Shown: one piece after another, positions 55,901 through 64,000 of the stretch
Layout: every line of letters begins with the position of its first letter
Numbering within the stretch: the first letter of the stretch is position 1
NCBI GenBank assembly: GCA_002633005.1
Contig: NMRA01000191.1
Span: forward strand, 178,466 to 242,465
DNA: 64,000 nucleotides
Direction: 5' to 3'
Origin: Phoronis australis
Lineage: Eukaryota > Phoronida > Phoronidae
Notes under the pieces: model-generated
The model's input: only the letters and a program-made list of their open reading frames with translations
What the model was told of the DNA's origin: nothing
The model's database searches: none
Program-made: the position numbers and the translations under genes

Positions 55901-58900
55901 TTTTTACAACTCGATGAGGTTTCTTATCAAATTCAAACTTCAAGATTTCATACAAGCATAAACTTTTAAGACGCTATACACATACAGAAGGGTACTTTCG
56001 CAATATTTACCAGACTGCAACGAGATCATATAGTCTCCATAAGGTAATGTCATGTATAACAAGCGGAAGACATGCTCACGCTGGCTCTCACCCATTAAAG
56101 TTATTTAACACACTCAAGGTCTCACCTCTCCTTGTTGATTGATGATGGGTACGGCATACTCCAATTTGATGTCAAAAAAGAGACAACACAGGAAGATGTT
56201 GGCCACGCCTATCAGGTCATGGTTCTCTGAGCACTCGTAGAATGTGTCACGCTTGGATGAGGCATCATCCTGCAGGGAGTGGGTAATTATTACACAAGTG
56301 CTGGTAATTCTACACAGGGATTGTGTGGAAAGACCCACTGTTTACTGAACCTAAATATATGCAGAGTTGTACAGAAACTGTAGGTGTTTCACAAGTGACA
56401 GCTCTGTCACTATATGTTAGTATTCTGGTGGAGATCTTGAGACAAAGGAATTTCCAATATCATCTCACCTCAAATGATAGCCTCCAAACTTTTTGCCTTA
56501 CACCAGTGATGTCAGCAACATTCCTTTGATAAATTGGTAGTCAGAACCAGACCTACCACACAATAACCATCTCATTTCGCACTGAATTCTATTCCTCATC
56601 AAGAACGGCAGCCCCCCCCCACGATTCATTCCTTCATCTCTACCACAGGTTTATGGTCTGAATATTCTTCCACAGACCACATCACCTTAAAAGGTAACCC
56701 CCTCACTTCTACCACAGGCTTATAGACTGGGTATTATGCCAGAGCCCAGCTCACCTTCAGAGGTAACCCTTTCTCTTTCCTGTCTTCATACATGTCTCTC
56801 ATGTCTATAATCTTGTTCTCAAACTTCTCCATTGACCACACCAAGTTGGCTTCTCCCTTACGTTTGACAGAGATGGCCGGCTCACTGGCAAATGTGCCGC
56901 TCTGAAATTGGTATTGACCCACATTACGTAAAAACAACAACAACAACGTCAACGACAACATGACATTACTGGGCCATTATTCAGTTGGTTTCAAACATTC
57001 AATTGTACTGCAACTGAAATATGAAGTGCAATTAACTTAAGACAAAAGATTTGGCATAAAATGTTCAAAAAGTGATCCAGGAGTTTAACCTACCATTTCT
57101 GTGCGTATTTAGGCCAATGTGTCTATACATAACGCCGAACCAATATCCAGAATTAGGTGCATACACCTATATGTAAAACTGGAGAGCATTTTCTAAAGTA
57201 TCCTGTGAAACTCGATGAATCTATTCCAAAATGGTAGATGTTGACGAGTGCTAAATTTAACAAAAATGTTAAATCTTAAGTAATAAGAATGGTACACAAC
57301 ACTCAACTAAAGACAAAATACAATGCATACAATTCCCCTGGATGACCAGGTATACCTCGTAGAGATCAATTTTGCAGGAGCAAAGTGAGACTCTTACCTT
57401 TCTGTTAGGACTGAGATTACACGCAGGTATCTGTAGAATGACGGAGAACTCCACTTCTTTCCCCATCTCAATGGCAAGAGTGTTGGCCTCACGGATCAAC
57501 GTGTTGGCTTTTACGACCTCCTCGCGTAGTTTGACTAGGCCTTGTTTGAACAGTTTATCCCTGCAAAAACATAATTGACAGATTTGTCAGCATCACGACA
57601 CATAGAACAGCTTATGACTTATTCTTGGTAAAATTGCAACGGGAAGAAATTCAATTTCCAGCTTCAAAAGTGGGGCCCTCTTCTGAGGCTTTAAATTAAA
57701 TTTCTGCTTATGTCATTTTAATGTGAATAGTCATTAAAAATAATACACTGTTAATTAGATGCTTGTCAGCAATATGAGGCTGCTTGTGGACAACCTAGGG
57801 CAATAGTCTAGAACTGTACAGTGAATTATGATGGGGTTCAGATTTCGTAGTTTTGCTCAGCGTCTGTAGTTGAAGTTCCCATATTAGACACGCTCTGCAA
57901 GTCTTTTCATCATTAGCTGACCAATACCTCATCAAGTAAGTCACTGTGAATCAGTAACTCATCAGGGAATGTTTCCTACCTTGAAACTGGAATACGGCCT
58001 ATCATTATTTCAAATTTGCAAACGTTTTATCATTGTGTTTTTCTGAACAATTAAGTTTTTTAGTTGCTAGACATAGTTTGCACTGAATGTAATGACCTAC
58101 TCGAGATGAGTTTAAAATCAAAACACCAAACATTTATATTGAAAGTAAATATAAAGCAGTGACATCTTTAAAACCTCTAAATTTGTCTTGAGGCAACTTT
58201 CCTGGCTTTAAGTTCAACATAGCGATTTAATACATTCCAAATTTGAAATGATTACCCTTGAGTATAGTGTTATTGAATACTCCAACACTCAACTTCCCAC
58301 TACAGACTAGATTTATCTCAGTTTAAAAGTGGCATTTTGTTTTACCTTGACCGTTTCACTGCGTATTATTTTATGGTTAATCAGTTAATAGTTCCTGTAC
58401 AATCACAAGCAATGTCAAGGTCATCATGAAATTGCCAGTCCAGAAGGTCCTGAAAAATTGCCCAATGAAGCCACGCACCTTTCCTGGGCCCACTGCTGGA
58501 ACTTGGGGTGCACCTGCGAGTGGCCCACACTGATGGGGCTCAGCCGGGGCACGTCCCACGAGGACATGACGTGCGAGGGCGTCCCGGGCGACATCATCTG
58601 ATTCCTCAGTGTTGCCATCTGTTGCTCGTACATCTGTCTTTGCTTGGCCAGCGCCTCTGAAGGGCAAGACAGGGCATGTATGAGTCTCGGTCATAAAATG
58701 TTTCAGCTTAATGGACAGTGTATTGGAAAAGTAATCAATGAAATTGACCTGAAATTCCACACCTGCCTTCTATCACAAAACCACATCTGATGTCAACCAC
58801 TTATTCAGATGGAATTTTTATACACGTGAGGTGATTTCAGGGATTGGAAAGAACTGCCAGTCCACACCAAAGACCCATTCATGTGCCAAACAGGTCTCAA

Positions 58901-61900
58901 ACATTAATGGGCTGTAAGTTCAAACGGGTCTCAAACATTAATGGGGTGTGAGTTGTTTCCAATCTAAGAAATCATTTCTCAATCTAAAAATTTTAAAAAT
59001 CAAGTTATTTTTTGACAAAACACGTGTTTATAGCAGCTACAATTCAGATTTTGCTGCAATGACGTGTCATTACCAGTTCTCTATAGTGTGAATGAAGTTA
59101 GCCGTCGTGACGGGTATATTTTGCTGCAATGACGTGTCATTACCAGTTCTCTATAGTGTGAATGAAGTTAGCCGTCGTGACGGGTATATTTTGCTGCAAT
59201 GACGTGTCATTACCAGTTCTCTATAGTGTGAATGAAGTTAGCCGTCGTGACGGGTATATTTTGTCTTATAACTTCTTCAGCCACTAATGTAGACCTTGAC
59301 ATTAATCCAACAAATGTGCAAGGTACGAGAGACTGACCTTCAAGTGAGAAAAGTAGCAGCAATTAATCATTGCTTTGACAGTCCATGTGTCATTATTGCC
59401 ATGGCAACTTACAAGTGACAGAGTTTGTTATGAGCAAAACTCTTCAACAGAAAACTAGCCAGAACAAGTCGATTTCAAAGTCAGCCTTCCCTCCACACAA
59501 TCTGCATGTCCTATTTGACACGACACAACAATGCAACCTTCACAAGACATTAAAACCTGTGACCTGACCAGTCCTGCAATCTCAACTAGTTTATTCGACA
59601 GTGCAAACTTGACTGTGGTACCTTCTTTGTCTTCCTGGTGTTGTTTTTCAATACCACTAATGACCTCCTGGATGGGGTCATTGCTTAATTCCTGCATCAT
59701 CAACTCCTGCTGGGCAAAGTCATAGTCCACCTTTTGCTCAGGTTCAGCCGTCATTGGACCTAATGTGGAAGACAAAGTTACGTTTATATCAACAGGAGTG
59801 AGTAACGGTACTAACAAGATTTGTCTAGTGAGTTTTTGCCCAGGGTTTGTGAATTGAGAACCGCATTTGACCAAAAAAAGGACCACTAAAGGTTTTTTTT
59901 CAAATTTCAGGAGTGGGCACTTACCCAATTTGGACACTAATCCAAAAATATCAAAAAAGTAAATGTGGAGAGAATTTTTGTTCGCAAAATTCAAAGTAAG
60001 GACACTGATTATCAATAAAACATGGTAGAGATTTCCAAAGAAAAAAATTATCAACCTTTTTTTTGTCCAGGCACAGTTAGTAGACTTGGAGAAGGAAATA
60101 TTTTAGATTATTTGTGTGTAATCTCCTAAACAGTGGCTTTCAGTATCTCTAGCATACTGACTGTAAGGTCCAATAAATTGAGTGTGAAACTGATGAATGT
60201 AGTTGCTAAATCACAACATCATGGGCTCAAATTATATTTAGTCCTAGTTTGATCAATCAGTATAGTTAGGTAACAGCCCTTCACTAACACAAACTATCAG
60301 ATATGAGATTGTTTAGAGACTGCCAGCCAGAATGTATTAAACTGTCAAACAAAAAGTAAAGTCGTGTCTTCAACAAAGTTTGATCAATGAAGACGTTTGC
60401 GGAAATTTCTGTTCAACAGAACGGAACATTACTCCAAGATGATGCATTTCACCACTAACAAACTGACAGTGACTTACTTCCTTTACGCGGACAGTTTATC
60501 CTAAAGAAGTGGTTGTTTCCCCAAAGTAGTCGGTCGCCGTGCTTAACACGAGTTTTAGATTTTATCACCGAACCATTCACGCATGTCCTGAAAGCAAAAG
60601 CAAGTAATACTGGTTCAGGGAAGGTTAAATTTGTTGAACATTCAAGCTTAACTTAAATTCTCTTGTACAAACACAAGAGTCTACGATGCACAGCTTGACA
60701 AAAAAAGATCAGTGAGTAACTCAAGTGACATACTAAAAATGTCTATAATGGAAACAATTCAAAAATGCATGAAATTTCACTGAATTTAAATCAATGTATT
60801 CAATTATGATGATGTATTCTATACATGCATGACTGGTTATAATGTCTGCTATCCTCAATCAACTCTCACTTCATCAAGAATCTCACACCCCAAAACCCAG
60901 TATGTACATGACCAAAGCCTTAAAGTGAAACAATGCAGGTTTTTGGCACATGTGAACATTTAAAAATACAACAAACTTGAATAAAGGGCAGTGGCTTTGA
61001 ATTAAAATATACCGCTTTTCTTTGAGTATAGGGCCTGTCATCACTTCCTTCATCTGTCAATCAGTCACGATTAAAATGTTAAGTACAGTTGAATTTAATA
61101 AAATATTGTTTGGCTTAAACCATTTTAACACATAATAAAAAGTACAGAAAGAACTCTTAACATGACAAAATGCAAACGAACCTTAATATAAGGCCATACT
61201 CGAATATATAGACTTGTATTTCAGATGCTAAGGTTACCTTAAAAACGTTAATCTTGACTTTTACATACTAATGAATATTCAATACATTTTATTAGGCAGT
61301 AGTCCAATAAATGTTTTGTTATATAATGAGGCTGTTTTAACAAAAACAGATCAAAAATAGCATGAACTTAACAAGAATTCTTCACTTTGTCGCACAAAAA
61401 CAATTGTCAAAATTACCATTTTTCTATTTCTCAAAAACTCTTGCTGTAAATAATACGAGCGTTTTTTAAAACATCTATGCCGTACAGAGCAAGCTCTTAA
61501 TATACTACAAGTTTCTTAATATTTCTTTCTTTTGCTGTGAAATTTCTTTTTGGGAGCTAAATAGACGACAATTACAACAGTTTCGTAACAAAAAACTTTT
61601 TTGCAAAAACAACCCATATTTTTATTCACATTAAGATAAAATTAATGAACATAAGGATGTGGTTTTGTGACCTTCCTCTTTCATTTTTTTTCATTTCCAC
61701 TTCTGACTACTGCTGAAATACATAGTTGTGCAAAATGGACTCTTTTCACCAGTAACCAGTGACTTACAGCTACGCCCTTCAACCAATAGAATGGGCAAGT
61801 TTGGGACCTCTCAAATCCCACATCCACTATAACTGAATATCACATTCATGAGCCACTGGCTGTATGTCTAGTACCTTCAGCATCGATAATCAAGGGTTTG

Positions 61901-62430
61901 GGTTGAAATACATACCTACCGGGGCTAGTACCTACCTCGTCTCACATCTGACATTTCAAACTTTGACACTGGATTAGAATTATTTTTAATTTTAGTCGTT
62001 AAACCTTAATGATGTACATTTCAGAAGCCACTGCATCAATCATAATTTGACAGGTAAGCAATCAACAGAAATGTCTTCCAAAATAAAAACATTAAAAAAA
62101 CAACTTTCAATCAGGATTCGCTAAAACTCGTCCTGCTGTGTGATAATGTCACTAAACTGTAATCATCTCTCACAAGATTCAGTATTAACTAGGTCAATCA
62201 TCCCCTTTTGGCAACGAATATGTAATTCACTGATAGGCGTGCTCGGCAGTGAAAGCATTAACACCAGAACTACCCCACAGTAAACCATACCTAGCATCCT
62301 CCATGGGTGTGACAAAAACTTCTCCATTCTCAATGTCGATGACGCAGTGCTCTGGAAGAATCCCCAATCCACTCAGCTGGATGTCTTGTTCGGTGGGGGC
62401 GTTCGGTTGGCCTATTCGCGTATGTGTTTC
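31737..62430 (-). CDS. KIF13B: Kinesin-3 of the KIF13B/Khc-73 type, C-terminal 1475 residues
   Basis: Kinesin-3 motors carry membrane cargo toward microtubule plus ends; KIF13B/Khc-73 also binds MAGUK proteins. 27 exons in the window join in phase to 1475 residues plus a TAG stop. Order: FHA domain (about 1-85: THTRIG, LPEHCVIDI, GDRLLWGNNHFFRIN), stalk (about 90-250), conserved central region (ENHDLIGVANIF, KLEYAVPIINQQGE, LSNFVFCNYSFWGQRE), DUF3694-type region (about 490-700: ELNEQGEYQAVEV, GLDSYQDEDLN, HIPVVFLDLNADD), RLSHPAAMDVALRKR, YEIVSNIP and GETYIEKY, a Ser-rich tail, then CAP-Gly (about 1345-1420: GIVHFVGMTDF, GQWVGVELD, GKNDGSVKG, YFKC). CAP-Gly separates KIF13B/Khc-73 from KIF13A. 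The motor head and the start of FHA are off the right edge. Introns hold repeats R2 and R3 and two minisatellites. Confidence 0.96.
32069..33770 (+). repeat. CTCF-like-core repeat R2 in the KIF13 CAP-Gly intron
   Basis: It starts GAGCGACGCGGAGCATT, like the copies at 13071 and 40140, and ends with a hairpin at 33735-33764 (TGCCTAC...TACAGGTGCA) plus TAAAAA. Cores lie near 32373, 32648, 32893, 33015, 33284, 33417 and 33562, more diverged than in the first array. It contains a 52-bp triplication (32731-32886). Confidence 0.82.
32731..32886 (+). repeat. 52-bp tandem repeat, 3 copies, inside R2
   Basis: The unit begins ACAAAGATCCTGCAGAGGG and contains GACACAAGGAGTGCTGCACA. The three copies begin at 32731, 32783 and 32835 and are almost identical, so the expansion is recent relative to the host repeat. 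Confidence 0.95.
34384..34590 (+). repeat. 31-bp minisatellite, about 7 copies
   Basis: The unit is GGACTACACATAGTCTGC plus about 13 bases; GGAC starts recur at 34386, 34417, 34448, 34479, 34510, 34541 and 34572. Each unit contains GACTA-CACA-TAGTC, a 5-bp stem with a 4-base loop. It lies in the KIF13 CAP-Gly intron. Confidence 0.95.
34595..35527. other. KIF13 last intron, remaining part
   Basis: AT-rich intron sequence with no visible gene. TTTGACCTTTGACCTCTCTG at about 34770-34790 holds repeated TGACC half-sites of nuclear-receptor type, probably by chance. Confidence 0.6.
35528..35743 (-). CDS. KIF13B: KIF13 exon z (CAP-Gly first part)
   Basis: Residues 1323-1395, DSDEAMSVCSFGSRADLNRL to WVGVELDQAEG. 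It carries the first half of CAP-Gly, including GIVHFVGMTDFAAGQWVGVE. Donor gtaggt. Confidence 0.95.
36166..36360 (-). CDS. KIF13B: KIF13 exon y
   Basis: Residues 1258-1323, GPRRMSQGSLDSVGSATSDG to NGDDRLS. Acceptor cattttag, donor gtgagc. Phase 1 at both ends, 195 nt. Confidence 0.9.
36613..37267 (-). CDS. KIF13B: KIF13 exon x (long Ser/acidic tail exon)
   Basis: Residues 1040-1258, GEDDLAVPLPASPPKCQQGD to MEELERLG. It includes SSGYDSQAVSSQTLSSEDS, like the SSGYFSHS motif of vertebrate KIF13, and an acidic stretch DDEEEEEFDD. This tail is likely disordered and phosphorylated (inference). Confidence 0.93.
37498..37607 (-). CDS. KIF13B: KIF13 exon w
   Basis: Residues 1003-1039, LPSRFLSKDTPKSTVSLKPL to LLDHDSE. 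Acceptor ccttctccacag, donor gtgggt. Confidence 0.88.
37608..39366. other. KIF13 intron between exons v and w
   Basis: 1.76 kb with GT-AG ends. I see no repeats or extra exons. The 113- and 75-codon minus-strand frames near 38352-38715 show no motifs. Confidence 0.65.
39367..39456 (-). CDS. KIF13B: KIF13 exon v
   Basis: Residues 973-1003, SRPSFLNLKLKFPSPLRRSE to SAPGDIDPSK. Acceptor catttcag, donor gtacgt. Length is 90, in frame, phase 1 at both ends, so it may be skipped without a frameshift. Confidence 0.85.
40140..41241 (+). repeat. CTCF-like-core repeat R3 in KIF13
   Basis: It starts GAGGAACGCAAAGCATTGAA and ends with the hairpin at 41207-41235 (TGCACCC...GGGTGAGAGCA) and TAAAAA. Cores lie near 40212, 40305, 40431, 40578, 40697, 40833 and 40987; GCCACTAGGGGGCACC at 40833 is intact. 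It lies between exons v and u. Confidence 0.83.
41366..41470. mobile_element. Small foldback element, 105 bp
   Basis: The arms TGGTTCTACATTCACTTCCA and the inverse of 41450-41470 (TGGTTCTGCATTCACTTCTA) match at 19 of 21 positions. A spacer of about 63 bases separates them. It is MITE-like; superfamily unknown. Confidence 0.6.
42577..42721 (-). CDS. KIF13B: KIF13 exon u (Ser-rich tail)
   Basis: Residues 925-973, LKAESTQDLSLSSSPTAVFS to QASSSAT. Acceptor ctgttccag, donor gtgagt. A 12-base palindrome GTTACCGGTAAC follows the donor at 42559-42570. Confidence 0.85.
43594..43641 (-). CDS. KIF13B: KIF13 exon t, 48-nt exon
   Basis: Residues 909-924, LYRLDAYSPAKTLLSQ. It is in frame at both ends (phase 0), so it could be a cassette exon. 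Acceptor aatctag, donor gtacgt. The short length lowers certainty. Confidence 0.72.
44463..44703. mobile_element. MITE-like inverted repeat element, 241 bp
   Basis: The left arm AAAGTGACTTAAGACTTAGG (44463 on) and the inverse of the right arm (44668-44703) match over about 32 bases with a 4-base indel, both continuing into ACAGAAATTTGT. The interior has no coding capacity. It lies in KIF13 between exons t and s. Confidence 0.65.
45384..45461 (-). CDS. KIF13B: KIF13 exon s
   Basis: Residues 883-908, EVAMKEMVALTGRPMRKTSS to VPNINN. It matches the RRSLSTPNVHN motif of KIF13. Donor gtaagt. Confidence 0.93.
46061..46213 (-). CDS. KIF13B: KIF13 exon r
   Basis: Residues 832-882, ASEELEDRETLAKLAASQND to ALDKLRQ. 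It contains GETYIEKYIKGI, highly conserved in KIF13. Confidence 0.95.
46690..47040. repeat. Interspersed AT-rich repeat, related to 6480-6880
   Basis: See 6480-6880: both contain ACATATCTCAGAAATGG and a similar region about 200 bases later. It lies between KIF13 exons q and r. Confidence 0.5.
47133..47219 (-). CDS. KIF13B: KIF13 exon q
   Basis: Residues 803-831, NDTMQRLLHVQDYPIASGVI then YEIVSNIPK. The donor is gttcgt, a weak but allowed form. Confidence 0.93.
47220..49263. other. KIF13 intron between exons p and q
   Basis: 2.0 kb of AT-rich sequence. No exon, repeat or element end is visible. Confidence 0.65.
49264..49518 (-). CDS. KIF13B: KIF13 exon p
   Basis: Residues 718-802, TSGVALWDSSIHDSIHLNRV to EFEEYMH. 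It contains NERVYIIVKAIIRLSHPAAM. Acceptor cctgtctag, donor gtatgt. Confidence 0.95.
49519..50688. other. KIF13 intron between exons o and p
   Basis: 1.2 kb. Nothing recognisable beyond splice sites. Confidence 0.65.
50689..50801 (-). CDS. KIF13B: KIF13 exon o
   Basis: Residues 680-717, ADDMSTKKELFAGANLILPK to VKHGEKE. It matches ILPKEHGSQFF of human KIF13A. Acceptor tattgcag, donor gtagga. Confidence 0.93.
51581..51636 (-). CDS. KIF13B: KIF13 exon n, 56-nt small exon
   Basis: Residues 661-680, VAPLNREQ then HIPVVFLDLN. It matches HIPVLFLDLNADD of human KIF13. Acceptor ttttgatttcag, donor gtgagt. Its length (2 modulo 3) is exactly what is needed to join exon m (phase 2) to exon o (phase 1). 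Confidence 0.93.
51894..52020 (-). CDS. KIF13B: KIF13 exon m
   Basis: Residues 619-661, EKTDEDVEREQSLMAQWMSL to SGIPGAPADG. It matches the EERNAVLVP and GIPGAPADW segment. Donor gttagt, ends in phase 2. Confidence 0.93.
52670..52913 (-). CDS. KIF13B: KIF13 exon l
   Basis: Residues 538-619, GHSRRIKVRVSPVQKSGTLP to MQRLNLKE. It includes GLDSYQDEDLN and KRKEYLDEQ. Donor gtaagg, ends in phase 1. Confidence 0.95.
53504..53636 (-). CDS. KIF13B: KIF13 exon k (DUF3694-type start)
   Basis: Residues 493-537, RWSEVQRKLELWIEIQELNE to GVFQLRQ. Acceptor tttgtgtccag, donor gtgggt. Confidence 0.95.
53637..54216. other. KIF13 intron between exons j and k
   Basis: 0.6 kb of AT-rich sequence with no visible feature. 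Confidence 0.65.
54217..54359 (-). CDS. KIF13B: KIF13 exon j
   Basis: Residues 446-493, EFTIRATEEFLEHCSDGALS to THRSLIER. It contains IEVWGHRSSGYG, matching AIEVWGHR of human KIF13. Ends in phase 2. Confidence 0.94.
54723..54890 (-). CDS. KIF13B: KIF13 exon i
   Basis: Residues 390-445, VCIKQASGLPPLLSNFVFCN to TFNHEK. This is the C2-like conserved segment of kinesin-3 tails. Acceptor cccatag, donor gtaagg. Confidence 0.95.
55409..55555 (-). CDS. KIF13B: KIF13 exon h
   Basis: Residues 341-389, VTGKLHVEMSKVNTSDTNSE to GRKITVK. It is acidic and Ser-rich in the middle. Acceptor ctctttag, donor gtactg, phase 0. Confidence 0.93.
56126..56269 (-). CDS. KIF13B: KIF13 exon g
   Basis: Residues 293-340, DDASSKRDTFYECSENHDLI to IINQQGE. 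It is a highly conserved KIF13 segment. Acceptor ccctgcag, donor gtgaga. Confidence 0.95.
56634..56770. repeat. 68-bp tandem duplication spanning the exon f donor
   Basis: The segment 56703-56770, covering the last bases of exon f, its donor and the start of the intron, is repeated with divergence at 56634-56701. Both contain TACCACAGG(T/C)TTAT and AGGTAACCC. The second copy retains a GT donor-like site (AAGGTGATG). Confidence 0.7.
56755..56901 (-). CDS. KIF13B: KIF13 exon f
   Basis: Residues 244-292, SGTFASEPAISVKRKGEANL to RKEKGLPLK. It includes NKIIDMRDMYED. The donor region (gtgagc) is tandemly duplicated downstream in the intron. Confidence 0.95.
57398..57560 (-). CDS. KIF13B: KIF13 exon e
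   Basis: Residues 189-243, RDKLFKQGLVKLREEVVKAN to LQIPACNLSPNRK. Acceptor tttttgcag, donor gtaaga, ends in phase 0. Confidence 0.95.
57561..58478. other. KIF13 intron between exons d and e
   Basis: 0.9 kb of AT-rich sequence. No repeats or exons visible. Confidence 0.65.
58479..58656 (-). CDS. KIF13B: KIF13 exon d (stalk)
   Basis: Residues 130-189, EALAKQRQMYEQQMATLRNQ to KFQQWAQER. Acceptor ttgcccttcag, donor gtgcgt. It is more GC-rich than its surroundings. Confidence 0.93.
58880..58950. repeat. 35-bp duplication
   Basis: GGTCTCAAACATTAATGGG occurs twice, 36 bases apart, with similar flanks. It lies in the intron between KIF13 exons c and d. Confidence 0.85.
59051..59260 (+). repeat. 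70-bp tandem repeat, 3 perfect copies
   Basis: Units begin at 59051, 59121 and 59191 with TTGCTGCAATGACGTGTCAT and are identical. Each contains TGACGTGTCA, close to a CRE/ATF site, and CGTCGTGACGG. The perfect identity means a very recent expansion or an assembly duplication. It lies in the intron between KIF13 exons c and d. Confidence 0.97.
59622..59759 (-). CDS. KIF13B: KIF13 exon c (stalk)
   Basis: Residues 84-130, SPMTAEPEQKVDYDFAQQEL to EKQHQEDKE. It matches the YEFAQMEVI and NDPVQ segment of KIF13. Phase 1 at both ends. Confidence 0.93.
60478..60587 (-). CDS. KIF13B: KIF13 exon b (FHA end)
   Basis: Residues 47-84, RTCVNGSVIKSKTRV then KHGDRLLWGNNHFFRINCPR. Acceptor gctttcag, donor gtaagt. 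It contains the conserved GDR-LWGNNHFFR strand of the FHA fold. Confidence 0.95.
60588..62290. other. KIF13 intron between exons a and b
   Basis: 1.7 kb of AT-rich sequence. No exon, repeat or element recognised. Confidence 0.65.
62291..62430 (-). CDS. KIF13B: KIF13 exon a (FHA, first part in window)
   Basis: Residues 1-47 of the part seen, ETHTRIGQPNAP to TPMEDAR. Acceptor gctgtttcag, donor gtatgg, ends in phase 2. The preceding exon (NELLVYYLK-type) was not found in the window. Confidence 0.93.
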
Positions 62431-64000
62431 CTGAAACAGCCCGGGAATCAATGCGTTAAGCCAAATTGAAAATATTGATATTTTCTTTACCTGAAGGAAA
62501 TGTAGTATTTACTGCATTGCAGGTTAAAATATCACGTTAAATGGAGCATTAATGCTCGATACTGTGATACTGTGTAACTATCTGCACGGAAGCTGAAAGA
62601 ACTAATTGTGGTTAGAAGTAAGGCACACAGCTCAATTATACAGTGATAATCAGTCCAATATTGATAGACCTTCTTGTTTAACAGGGCACAACAAAGTAAC
62701 AAAGATGCAGCAAAAATGCCATTTTCTGGCATCAAAAGATAACGGAATAACAATATAAATGAGAAACGAAGAACAATGTGACTGGCAATCGTCCACGGAC
62801 AAATCTTGTCACAATGGGAATAAGCTGCTTCCTCTTCTTAAGAAGTACAAGAAAACAAAAGTATGACTTGGCAAAGAGCCAAAGTCCACAGAGCAAGCGG
62901 GGGAAATCCCAGGAAGAAGTCTAAAAAAACGAAAAAGAAAATTTTTTTACATCTCCTGCCAGCCCAGTGGGGTTGAGTCTCTGCATTAAAAATAAGGTGT
63001 TTATTTGTATTAGGTCAATAATACAAGCGAGCCATTCAAATTACCATAACAGGCCATTCAAATTACCACTGAAGCTAATCAATAAGGTGGCACATACAAT
63101 GCGCTGTAAATTACATTACATTATATTACAGAACACGAGGATACCATTCTGTAACACTGACTTTCACTGTCTTATGGGAAAGGAGAGAGTGAGTAACATC
63201 ATAAAACCAAACGCACAACTAACTCCCAGATGGACTGCTCATTTCCACATGACCCGATATTTGAGACAAAATTCACTAACAAAAGCACGACTGCGAGGGA
63301 CATTCGAGGCGATAAATAGTCACTCACAAAATGGAAAAAACATGTATCTCGCAATTCAACAGTTCAACCATACCAACCACTCATTTTAATGTCATCCATT
63401 TTGCAAGCATCATGCTACTTTTAAAGTCCAGAACATACTTGCGACACACTTGACTTTCACTCATGTAATTTTAAATGTTCTCCCATGATCTCGCTTTTAT
63501 GTAAGAGTCTTAAGTCTACGGAACATACCCCAGCTTATACTCACGCGCCCAGGAAGTAAAAGAGGCCACCAACAAGCAATTCATTCAGAAAATATCGGAC
63601 TGCCAACCAATACCTAACATTTACAAAACTGAGATCCATGCAAAAACAACAATTTCATATCACAGGACACTCTGATATAACCCAAGATGACACCCAACAC
63701 TGCTAACCTTATGTATACCATTTCAAGTATGTGTTAAAAAATGAAAATCACAAGACCTGCTTTAAATGAAACTATGACGACTCTCAGCCCATACTTAAAG
63801 TGAACTTCTCCTCGTGATTAAAAAGTCATGTCAAACCTACAGCAGCTCACAGTCACCTGCATGCCCCTTACAAACAAAGAACGTTCCATTCAGTACAGCT
63901 CCAATCAATATGCTGGCATCAAGACCGATTGAAATTACATCACTTTCACATGGTGTTTGGTTTCCTAGTTTGCATTTCAACTACAGCTTAGTTGTAGTCA
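62431..64000. other. KIF13 intron upstream of exon a, to window edge
   Basis: The exons for the start of FHA and the motor should lie upstream; none could be placed with correct phase here. The 140-codon plus-strand frame at 62967-63389 has no recognisable features. Confidence 0.55.

Noticed and set aside
62967-63389. 140-codon plus-strand frame
   Set aside because: No motif, no splice support, and intronic AT-rich composition on the strand opposite KIF13.
63545-63599. Possible upstream KIF13 exon reading YFLNELLVGGLFYFLG on the minus strand
   Set aside because: NELLV recalls the start of the FHA segment and splice-like AG and GTGAGT flank it. However, it ends in phase 2 while exon a needs phase 0, and the rest does not match the family.

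Overview
The window is nuclear DNA from an animal. The genes are intron-rich, split by GT-AG introns of 0.3 to 10 kb, and the sequence is AT-rich with LINE remnants, MITE-like inverted repeats, microsatellites and minisatellites. The two recognisable proteins resemble their vertebrate orthologues closely, which suggests a slowly evolving invertebrate, probably marine. I cannot name the phylum from the sequence alone.

Three protein genes account for the coding content. (1) Minus strand, 388-18170: a cytoplasmic poly(A)-binding protein (PABPC1 type). Seven coding exons give four RRMs, the linker and most of the C-terminal MLLE domain; the last exon lies off the left edge. (2) Plus strand, 23094-27113: an unrecognised coiled-coil protein of about 1242 residues, made of a 26-nt first coding exon and one 3.7-kb exon. 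(3) Minus strand, 31737-62430: the C-terminal 1475 residues of a kinesin-3 of the KIF13B/Khc-73 type, in 27 exons. It runs from the FHA domain through the stalk and DUF3694-type region to a C-terminal CAP-Gly domain; the motor exons are off the right edge. Splice phases join without conflict across all 27 KIF13 exons and all 7 PABP exons, which is the strongest support for these models.

Layout: 1-18.4 kb is the PABP gene. Its 10.4-kb intron 2 holds two LINE remnants, a broken THAP-domain gene, MITEs, a microsatellite and a large repeat array. From 18.4 to 23.1 kb is the intergenic/promoter zone between the divergent PABP and coiled-coil genes; it contains a perfect CRE octamer, E-boxes and one ambiguous base beside a G run. 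From 27.1 to 31.7 kb is the convergent 3' zone between the coiled-coil and KIF13 genes. From 31.7 to 64 kb is KIF13.

The most unusual material is a repeat family present in three places (12.06-15.0, 32.07-33.77 and 40.14-41.24 kb). It has conserved ends and about 30 internal copies of a core like GCCACTAGGGGGCGC, all in one orientation, which closely resembles the CTCF binding consensus. Other notable points are a possible 27-nt in-frame microexon in PABP made by partial duplication of an exon start, inverted repeats flanking two PABP exons, and a 990-residue proline-free rod in the unknown coiled-coil protein.

The genes are not an operon or pathway. PABP acts in mRNA translation and stability, KIF13 in microtubule transport, and the third gene is of unknown role.
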